A stretch of 15,331 bases of DNA from JAXJQF01 sp036311285 (lineage in GTDB: Bacteria > Pseudomonadota > Gammaproteobacteria > Enterobacterales > Succinivibrionaceae), in the NCBI GenBank assembly GCA_036311285.1, contig JAXJQF010000036.1, positions 1 through 15,331 of the forward strand. Direction: 5' to 3'. The translations under genes and the position numbers were made by a program. The notes under the pieces are model-generated. The model was given only the letters and a program-made list of their open reading frames with translations, did not search any database and had not been told where the DNA came from. This document shows positions 1 through 5,018 of this stretch, in pieces (positions within the stretch are counted from its first letter, which is position 1; each line of letters opens with the position of its first letter).

Positions 1-1
1 C

Positions 2-79
2 AACTTATTCTTGCAATCGAAATCTTTACAAGTATATGAAATTGCAATAAAAGATTGGCAACGAGATTTATTTGTATAA
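2..79 (+). CDS. 3' end of an unidentified gene (partial)
   Basis: The first plus-strand frame that stays open furthest from the window edge reads NLFLQSKSLQVYEIAIKDWQ followed by RDLFV and a TAA at 77-79. A good intrinsic terminator begins 11 bp later, which is what a gene end would look like. The visible 25 residues are too few to identify a family, and two other frames also close nearby (stops at 37-39 and 46-48), so the frame choice rests mainly on length and on the position of the terminator. Confidence 0.35.
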   Translation, partial: NLFLQSKSLQVYEIAIKDWQRDLFV

Positions 80-89
80 TATACGTTTG

Positions 90-158
90 AAGGGGCATAA
101 AGTATCTCTCTATTTTGGTTTAGGCGCTTAAAATATTAGAGTACTTTTGCCCCTTTTT
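90..158 (+). terminator. Long-stem intrinsic terminator
   Basis: The arm AAGGGGCATAAAGTATCTCT (90-109) pairs imperfectly with AGAGTACTTTTGCCCCTT (138-155), and a run of T (154-158) follows the distal arm. The GGGGC/GCCCC base of the stem is conspicuous in such AT-rich DNA. It would end the gene whose tail lies just upstream. Confidence 0.7.
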
Positions 159-218
159 CAATGTCTATATTTCCAATATTTCCGTGAAGAACCTTTTTTA
201 CTATAGTTTATTGCAAAA

Positions 219-254
219 TGCGATAATATTTTCTTTTTGAAAGAATTTATCGCA
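219..254. repeat. Inverted repeat TGCGATAA/TTATCGCA
   Basis: Perfect 8-bp arms at 219-226 and 247-254 enclose a spacer that itself partly pairs (ATTTTCTTT against GAAAGAAT), so the whole could form an imperfect hairpin of roughly 16 bp. No T-run follows on either strand, so it is not a terminator. It lies about 210-245 bp upstream of the predicted sigma-54 start. Function unknown. Confidence 0.5.
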
Positions 255-345
255 AAACGCCAAACAAAATAGTGACCTGGTTAACAAAAATAATATCTAT
301 ATTTTTAAAACAATAGCGCATTAAATGCTTAAATTGAAGTTTATT

Positions 346-373
346 TGCACAGTTGTTGCGTAAATAGTGTGCA
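346..373. promoter_or_regulatory. Inverted repeat TGCACA-N16-TGTGCA, possible enhancer site
   Basis: Arms TGCACA (346-351) and TGTGCA (368-373) are exact inverted copies. They are centred about 104 bp upstream of the predicted sigma-54 start, a usual distance for binding sites of AAA+ enhancer-binding proteins. It does not match the NtrC or LuxO consensus. Caution: TTTGCACAGTTG (344-355) also occurs inside the IS21-like end at 702-713, so this could instead be a worn IS end. Confidence 0.3.
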
Positions 374-437
374 GTTATCAGCATAAAATAATATTTTTTT
401 AATTAAAATAGTTATTTTTATAAAGTTATTCAATAGT

Positions 438-453
438 TGGCACGCTAGTTGCT
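438..453 (+). promoter_or_regulatory. Sigma-54 (RpoN) promoter
   Basis: TTGGCACGCTAGTTGCT (437-453) matches the sigma-54 consensus TGGCACG-N4-TTGCW at every specified position. The invariant GG (439-440, -24) and GC (451-452, -12) are separated by exactly 10 bp. The predicted start is about 464. Sigma-54 promoters need an activator ATPase bound upstream; a candidate inverted repeat lies at 346-373. Confidence 0.85.
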
Positions 454-463
454 ATATTGTAAT

Positions 464-540
464 CCGTAATCAGTTTATCCCGTGCTCTTTCTTTTATGAA
501 AGATTCGCCTCCTTGTGAATTTGCAAGGAGGTTTTTTTTT
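464..540 (+). ncRNA. Candidate sigma-54-dependent small RNA (about 77 nt)
   Basis: The stretch lies between a perfect sigma-54 promoter and a perfect intrinsic terminator. From about 464 the RNA would have some 22 nt of unstructured 5' sequence and a small hairpin, TCTTTC (486-491) against GAAAGA (498-503). A terminator stem follows, CCTCCTTG (508-515) against CAAGGAGG (524-531), with nine T. No credible ORF fits: the only ATG (496) would run through the terminator. This layout (short, RpoN-driven, U-tailed) resembles Hfq-type regulatory RNAs such as Qrr or GlmY in other gammaproteobacteria, but I see no sequence similarity to those. The CCUCCUU in the stem is complementary to a Shine-Dalgarno sequence, though it is paired in the predicted fold. 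Targets unknown. Confidence 0.7.
508..540 (+). terminator. Intrinsic terminator of the small RNA
   Basis: Perfect 8-bp stem CCTCCTTG/CAAGGAGG with an 8-nt loop (516-523), followed at once by nine T (532-540). This is the strongest terminator of the left half of the window. Confidence 0.9.
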
Positions 541-628
541 ATTCTTATAAAATATAATGTAGTTCGTTCCAGTTAACTATTCAAAAGTATTTTATTTTAT
601 GGCTGAAGGTGACTGCGAAAACTATATA

Positions 629-675
629 TGTAAATGTCATAATAAAAATGTCGAAAAAAAATATTTAAAAAATGT
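629..675 (+). repeat. Outer IS-end unit, copy 1 of 2
   Basis: This 47-bp unit is nearly identical to 14880-14926. The differences fall in a small hairpin at its inner edge: ATATTT/AAATGT here (661-666/670-675) and GCATTT/AAATGC there. Pairing is kept in both copies. Confidence 0.8.
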
Positions 676-729
676 GTAAATGCCAAAATAAATATGCCAG
701 TTTTGCACAGTTGAAAATGTAATTTTTTA
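675..729 (+). repeat. Inner IS-end unit, left inverted repeat
   Basis: It reads TGTAAATGCCAAAATAAATA and continues to a TGTAATTTTTTA at 718-729. The same sequence, with a few substitutions and a one-base length difference, is found on the minus strand from 1255 down to 1200. It is also a variant of the outer unit at 629, which gives the tandem arrangement expected of transposase binding sites at IS21 ends. Confidence 0.75.
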
Positions 730-768
730 GTAAACTTCTCTACTAGTTAATCTAGTTGAGGAGTTGTT

Positions 769-867
769 ATGAGAATTGATATAACACAAATAATAAAGGT
801 ATGTGTAATGAATGGCATTAAACCAAATTATTCAAAAATAGCAAGACAGTTTAATGTGATTCAATAA
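769..867 (+). pseudogene. istA: istA-like IS21 transposase, N-terminal fragment
   Basis: An ATG at 769, with a GAGGAG Shine-Dalgarno-like sequence (758-763), opens a 32-codon frame that starts MRIDITQIIKVCVMNGIKPN and continues YSKIARQFNV before a TAA at 865-867. This resembles the N-terminal helix-turn-helix region of IS21-family IstA proteins in AT-rich genomes (an I-IK-C-N-IKPNYSK-AR type pattern). The normal protein is a DDE transposase of 300-500 residues that works with the ATPase IstB; here everything after the first helix-turn-helix is missing. The identification rests on a short match recalled from the family plus the IS21-like ends. Confidence 0.55.
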
Positions 868-958
868 CTGTTAAGCATTAATTTTTAAACAAGATTTCAA
901 ACTCTAATAACCGCTATTTTGGATCTATAGAAATCTATAAAATATATTTTTTACCAAA

Positions 959-1205
959 TTAAGTCTTTATCACTAGATTTGCAAGTTGATTCTTTTCTAA
1001 GCCAGCTAGTATTGATCTAAGCTCCAGACTCTTTACGGCGTTAGCTACACCGTTTTTTTCTATTAAATTAAAAAGATTTAATGATGCTTGTATATCTCTG
1101 TCTATTGTATTACCACAAGAAGAATAGTTGCAGATCCTTTCAGAAAGTTTTAGTTCTTACTTTATTGCTCCGCATTTACAACATTTCTTAGAGCTTGGAT
1201 AAAAA
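959..1205 (-). pseudogene. tnpB: TnpB-like (IS200/IS605 OrfB) C-terminal fragment
   Basis: Read on the minus strand from about 1204, the frame gives FYPSSKKCCKCGAIK, an in-frame TAA (1157-1159), then ELKLSERICNYSSCG, NTIDRDIQASLNLF and 40 more residues to a TAA at 959-961. This is the hallmark tail of TnpB: a first CxxC (CCKCG), a second Cys pair spaced for the zinc ribbon (CNYSSCG), and the DRD with the last RuvC aspartate. TnpB is an RNA-guided DNA nuclease and the ancestor of Cas12. All RuvC-I and RuvC-II sequence is missing and a stop lies inside the zinc ribbon, so it is dead. Its upstream edge coincides with the inner edge of the right IS21-like end, so the fragment was joined to that end by deletion or insertion. 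Confidence 0.8.
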
Positions 1206-1255
1206 ATTACATTTTTAACTTGGCGAAAACTGACATATTTATTTTAGTATTTACA
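1200..1255 (-). repeat. IS-end unit, right inverted repeat
   Basis: The minus strand reads TGTAAATACTAAAATAAATA from 1255 and ends in TGTAATTTTTTA, matching 675-729 over its length. Only one unit is present at this end, against two at the left. Confidence 0.75.
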
Positions 1256-1337
1256 GTATGAAAACAAAATTAAATAAGGTTATAAATCAAAGAGTAATTT
1301 AATTTAAGGTTTGATTTATTATGAAAATTAAGGATTA

Positions 1338-1357
1338 TAAAAAAGAATCTTGAATTC

Positions 1358-1358
<1 letters not shown>
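1338..1358 (-). terminator. Short terminator of tRNA-fMet
   Basis: On the minus strand AGAAT (1358-1354), a 5-nt loop and ATTCT (1348-1344) are followed by six T. The stem starts at the final A of the tRNA CCA. Only 5 bp, but well placed. Confidence 0.5.
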
Positions 1359-1434
<76 letters not shown>

Positions 1435-1452
1435 TCATATGAAAGTGTGCTC

Positions 1453-1480
1453 ATAATAACACATTATTTTATTTGTGCAA
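1453..1480 (-). promoter_or_regulatory. Sigma-70 promoter of tRNA-fMet
   Basis: On the minus strand TTGCAC (1480-1475) and TATTAT (1458-1453) are 16 bp apart and followed by GAG. The 4.5S RNA promoter has the same layout (TTGCAT-N16-TATTAT-GAG). Confidence 0.7.
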
Positions 1481-1571
1481 TACATTTTTAAAAAAATTTT
1501 CAAATAATTATAAAAAATTTTATTTTTGATTAACTATTGTTCAAATGTGCTTGTTTTAAAAGACTTCCGTC

Positions 1572-1600
1572 ATTAGAGGTGTTTTAAAATACCTCTTTTT
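1572..1600 (+). terminator. Plus-strand intrinsic terminator without an upstream gene
   Basis: AGAGGT (1575-1580) and ACCTCT (1591-1596) form a stem that can extend inward through TTTT/AAAA, with five T right after. The opposite strand has no T-run. The nearest intact plus-strand gene upstream is more than 1.4 kb away, so it may end a small RNA that starts between 1440 and 1560. Confidence 0.55.
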
Positions 1601-1632
1601 ATGCTCATAACTAGATTTATCCTGGTATAAAG

Positions 1633-1669
1633 AAACACTATCATCTAACAAATTTTAATGATAGTGTTC
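1633..1669 (-). terminator. Terminator of yfcE
   Basis: Perfect 11-bp inverted repeat AACACTATCAT (1634-1644) and ATGATAGTGTT (1658-1668), 40 bp beyond the yfcE stop. On the minus strand the stem is followed by TTTCTTTAT, a moderate T-tract; on the plus strand by CCTTTATT. Confidence 0.65.
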
Positions 1670-1709
1670 CTTTATTAAAGGATGTAAGTATTTAATTATA
1701 AGATGGAAT

Positions 1710-2270
1710 CTAAAAAGAAAATTCTTTAACTAATTCTCCATTGATTGTTATAAGAGAAATTTTATTTTCTTTTATAATACCCATGGTCTTTAATGTGCTT
1801 TGTTTAGGAAATGATATTGAACCAGGATTAAATATGATAACGTCATTTTCATTCTTTTCTAATCTAGTAACATGAGTATGTCCATAAACAAAGATATCAT
1901 CTTTGTTTAGGTTTAGCTCATTCATGTTCGCTTCATTATATTTATGACCGTGGGTCATAAATATTCTGTGACTTCCAATGAAAAACTGGTTATACAAACT
2001 TTTTATCGGAAAATTTAATAGCATTTGGTCAACTTCGCTATCACAGTTTCCTTTAATAGCTATAATTTTGTGTTTGTACATATTTAACTCTTCAGCTATT
2101 TCCATAGGCGAGTATTTATTAGGTAATCCATTTCTAGGACCATGATTTAATAAATCTCCTAGAAGTAATATGTAATCACATTGATGCTGATTACATTGGT
2201 TTAATGCAGCTTTTAAATTATCGATATCACCATGAATATCAGAAATTATTCCAAAGGTTAAATTTTTCAT
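1710..2270 (-). CDS. yfcE: YfcE-family metallophosphodiesterase
   Basis: This 186-residue cytosolic metallophosphoesterase aligns end to end with E. coli YfcE (184 aa), which hydrolyses phosphodiesters in vitro with a di-metal centre. The metal ligands are all visible: D11 and H13 in SDIHG, D39 in LLGD, N75 in KGNCDSE, H107 and H109 in THGH, and H131 and H133 in GHTH. YfcE-specific stretches such as LNHGPRN and GNCDSEVDQMLL support orthology rather than mere family membership. The cellular substrate is not known. It stands alone on the minus strand with its own terminator. The Shine-Dalgarno is weak (AAAGAG about 12 nt before the ATG). Confidence 0.93.
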   Translation of the reverse strand: MKNLTFGIISDIHGDIDNLKAALNQCNQHQCDYILLLGDLLNHGPRNGLPNKYSPMEIAEELNMYKHKIIAIKGNCDSEVDQMLLNFPIKSLYNQFFIGSHRIFMTHGHKYNEANMNELNLNKDDIFVYGHTHVTRLEKNENDVIIFNPGSISFPKQSTLKTMGIIKENKISLITINGELVKEFSF

Positions 2271-2555
2271 ATAAGCTGATGCTCTTTAGTTGTAAAAATA
2301 ATTACCAACTTAAATGTTGGGAGAAACTAAGTAGTTGATTTTTTAAATCACTAACACTCATTAATTATAGTTTTAAAAGCTTTTAATTACCAAAAATTAG
2401 AAAAATTTTTACTTTTAAATTACGACTGCTGTTGTAATTTTTCTTTCAAATAAAATTCTTTAATCCCCAACAAATAATAACAAAAACAAATCAAGTATAA
2501 AGGACAAGAATTAAATATTAATAATTGTAAATAATACCGATAAAAAGGAGAAGCT
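2271..2555. other. Divergent intergenic region, no gene seen
   Basis: These 285 bp separate yfcE (minus) from the HExxH-VWA gene (plus). I see two small hairpins, CCAAC/GTTGG (2305-2309/2316-2320) and AGTTGATTT/AAATCACT around 2332-2351, and no convincing -35/-10 pair. AAGGAG at 2545-2550 is the ribosome binding site of the downstream gene. Confidence 0.5.
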
Positions 2556-4775
2556 ATGAAAATAAACAAAGGCGCATTGCCTCTGATGATGGGAACATAT
2601 GCTCATAAGTTTGGATTGGACTTATTTATGTTTGGACATTACGCTTATACAGATGGCAAGAGAATAACTATCCCAAGAACTGATCTATCTAATAGTAAGA
2701 TGATGGAATTAGCATTCGGGTATGTTGCTCATGAATGCGGTCATGTTAGATATAGTGATTTCGAACTCATGGGCAGAGCTTTTAAGAATAAGACTTTTGC
2801 TAATCTATATAATGTATTTGAAGACATAAGAGTTGAGTATCTTCAAATAAGAGATTGGCCAGGACTTGAGGATACTTTTGATTTTCTGGTAAAAGAAAAT
2901 TTTTGTGTATCATCTAGTACATTAAAGCAATTTAGAGATAATAACGAGATAGGCTCTTTAATATCAATCTATATATGTGTATATCTACGCTTTAATGTTC
3001 TTGGTCAAAAGTCAGTATTAGATATTTTAAAAAGATGCAAAGAATTATTAACGGAAGAGTTTGGAGAGAATTTTGTTCTTGCAATAAATTTAATTATTCA
3101 AGATGTTGAAAAAGATAAAAGCTCAAAGATTGTATTTGAGAGAGTTAAGAAACTTTATGAATTTATTGTAAGTTTTATTGTTCAGCTTAATAAGTCTTTA
3201 ATGTATGTTAAAGACATATTATCAAATATTACTAGTAATCAAAATGAGTTATTAAAACATACAGAATATGTAGATAGCCAATTACGATTTGACTCTGATA
3301 ACGAAATCAAAACAATGTCTTTAGAAGAGTATCTTGATTATTTGCCAGATTTTATAGATATGAGTGGTAATGATAATTGTAGATGTAAATATAGAGGCAA
3401 TGGTAATAAATATAATAGTTCTAACGTTGACGCTAAAGGATTTGAATCTTCTAACATTACTAGTAACAATAATATTAATGCAGTTGAAAAAAATGTGTTA
3501 AGACAATTTGTTGAAAATAGAAGTATCTATAATGGATTATCCGAAGAAAACTTGAATCTTTATCTTGATAAGATTTTATCAACTTCTAGGATGTTTTCAA
3601 AAATTGTATCTGAATATGATTTTGATGGCAGAATCAATTTAAATGAATATCTAGAAGCTATAACTGACGATGATTTAAATAGGACAGATGTAATAAAAAA
3701 TAAGTTACTTATAAGTTCAGATTTTAACTTAAATAACGATTGTTTATTGCAGTTAAGTCTTAATAAACAAGATTGTAAATTAAGAACTGGTATAGAAAAA
3801 GATATTGCTAAAATTGTTAAAAATCAACTTGACTTATATAGGGCGGGAAAAATAAATGATGTTTACTCTTCTAAGGAGTACGTGCTTCATAGCAATACTG
3901 ATAGTTTGAGTGTTGTTAAGAAGTTTATGAAGACAGTAGGTGAGGTGCTAGAGAGTAACTCTTATGCGCTTTCTTCAAAAAATGATTATGGCGTGCTAAT
4001 GAGTAAAGAAGCAACCATTGATAGAACAGGAGGTTTTAAAAAACCAGTTGTAACTAATAACTTGTTGTTAGTTAAGCTAATGAATCTTGTAAAAGGATAT
4101 GATTTATTTGTAAATGGAACTACGAATAGAGGAAACTATTTAAATGTTCATAACTATGCACTACGTAAAGTAAATTGCTATCGCAATATCTTTAATAAAA
4201 AAACTCAAAAAAGATATCTGAATACAACGATTCATTTACTTGTAGATATTTCAGGTTCTATGGGAAATTATGACAATGAAAGTTCAACTGCTAGATATGA
4301 GATTTCAAATGAAGTAGCTCTTTGCCTTGCAATGGCTTTGGAATCTATTCCAAGAATAAAGTTATTTGTATCATATTTCCCTGGTGTTTCTTCTGAAGTT
4401 GAAGAGGTCTATAAACCAAACCAAAAAATAAGAAATAGAATGGAGTATTTTTTACAACAACCTAGAGGATGTACTCCATTAACTCAAGCTTTAAGTCATG
4501 CTTTATATAACTTTGACTTTATTGATAAGTTTCATCGTAACATTATTATCATTATTACTGATGGAGAACCAGATAATGTACAGTCAACAAAGGAGTTATT
4601 AGAGCAAGCTAAAGAATCAAAAGTTGAGGTTTTTACAGTACGTATAGGGAAAAATGATCAAAATAAAGATTTGTTTGATTGTTATGAGCATATAACAGAT
4701 GTTTCCATTTTACCCGAAACTATGGTCAAACTATTAAAGAGAGGACTGTTTGATTCATTTGTAAATCGTAGTTAA
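2556..4775 (+). CDS. CobT-like HExxH and von Willebrand A domain protein
   Basis: This 739-residue protein has no signal peptide or membrane segment. The N-terminal part carries a zincin-like HECGH (59-63) followed by NVFEDIRVE (86-94), the usual spacing of a third acidic ligand and similar to the E-x-RVE block of CobT-type proteins. A helical middle and a polar Asn/Ser-rich linker (about 270-308) follow. The last 180 residues are a VWA domain with an intact MIDAS: D564, S566 and S568 (DISGS), T640 (CTPLT) and D669 (ITDGE). Proteins of this build normally serve as the metal-binding partner of an AAA+ ATPase of the CobS/MoxR class, forming a chelatase- or remodelling-type machine. No such ATPase and no cobalamin gene is in the window, so cobalt chelation is unlikely and the true role is unknown. 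Start: ATG with AAGGAG 5 bp upstream. It has its own terminator downstream. Confidence 0.75.
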   Translation: MKINKGALPLMMGTYAHKFGLDLFMFGHYAYTDGKRITIPRTDLSNSKMMELAFGYVAHECGHVRYSDFELMGRAFKNKTFANLYNVFEDIRVEYLQIRDWPGLEDTFDFLVKENFCVSSSTLKQFRDNNEIGSLISIYICVYLRFNVLGQKSVLDILKRCKELLTEEFGENFVLAINLIIQDVEKDKSSKIVFERVKKLYEFIVSFIVQLNKSLMYVKDILSNITSNQNELLKHTEYVDSQLRFDSDNEIKTMSLEEYLDYLPDFIDMSGNDNCRCKYRGNGNKYNSSNVDAKGFESSNITSNNNINAVEKNVLRQFVENRSIYNGLSEENLNLYLDKILSTSRMFSKIVSEYDFDGRINLNEYLEAITDDDLNRTDVIKNKLLISSDFNLNNDCLLQLSLNKQDCKLRTGIEKDIAKIVKNQLDLYRAGKINDVYSSKEYVLHSNTDSLSVVKKFMKTVGEVLESNSYALSSKNDYGVLMSKEATIDRTGGFKKPVVTNNLLLVKLMNLVKGYDLFVNGTTNRGNYLNVHNYALRKVNCYRNIFNKKTQKRYLNTTIHLLVDISGSMGNYDNESSTARYEISNEVALCLAMALESIPRIKLFVSYFPGVSSEVEEVYKPNQKIRNRMEYFLQQPRGCTPLTQALSHALYNFDFIDKFHRNIIIIITDGEPDNVQSTKELLEQAKESKVEVFTVRIGKNDQNKDLFDCYEHITDVSILPETMVKLLKRGLFDSFVNRS

Positions 4776-4822
4776 ATTTTTTTAAAGCTAAAATAAAAGG
4801 TAACAGTAATTCTTTTAAAGTG

Positions 4823-4857
4823 AACACTTGCATTTTTGCAGGTGTTTTTAATTTTTA
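4823..4857 (+). terminator. Terminator of the HExxH-VWA gene
   Basis: AACACTTGC (4823-4831) pairs with GCAGGTGTT (4838-4846; one T-G wobble) around a 6-nt loop, followed by TTT, AA and TTTTT. It lies 48 bp after the stop codon. Confidence 0.8.
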
Positions 4858-4951
4858 GATTTTGTTGTTGAATTTTAAAACTACAATCAATAATCAACCT
4901 TTATAAATTCTTTTTACTTAAATTTATATCTAAAACTTTAATTTGTAAAAA

Positions 4952-4960
4952 TGATATAAT
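4952..4960 (+). promoter_or_regulatory. Extended -10 promoter of the ABC transporter gene
   Basis: TGATATAAT (TGn plus a perfect TATAAT at 4955-4960) has no good -35 partner, as allowed for extended -10 promoters. Start predicted near 4967, giving a leader of about 50 nt. Confidence 0.6.
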
Positions 4961-5018
4961 TGCACAAGAGATTACGGAACTGAATAAATTTAAATAGTAC
5001 TAGTTTGGATAAAATATA

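Larger units (their letters stand above)
629..1255. mobile_element. Decayed IS21-like element bounded by inverted ends
   Basis: The left end holds two tandem units of a shared motif, TGTAAATGTCATAATAAAAA (from 629) and TGTAAATGCCAAAATAAATA (from 675). The second unit with its inner flank (675-729) recurs inverted at 1200-1255, at roughly 85-90 percent identity by eye over about 55 bp. Ends that begin with TG and carry several internal copies of a roughly 20-bp motif are typical of the IS21 family, and the ORF start just inside the left end resembles IstA. The interior is rubble: an istA start, and a TnpB-like tail in the opposite direction that abuts the right end. No istB is seen, and no clear target duplication flanks the element. 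At 627 bp it is far below the usual 2 kb or more, so it cannot move on its own. Confidence 0.65.

Noticed and set aside
346..373. NtrC or LuxO binding site
   Set aside because: The inverted repeat lacks the TGCACC-N5-GGTGCA and TTGCA-N3-TGCAA patterns, so only a generic enhancer site is proposed.
496..576. Small ORF starting at the ATG inside the small RNA
   Set aside because: It would have to read through a perfect terminator and nine T, and has no Shine-Dalgarno.
622..1262. Target-site duplication around the IS relic
   Set aside because: The bases flanking 629 and 1255 share no convincing direct repeat.
2556..4775. True cobaltochelatase subunit CobT
   Set aside because: No cobalamin gene is nearby and the N-terminus carries an HExxH site, so only the architecture is CobT-like.
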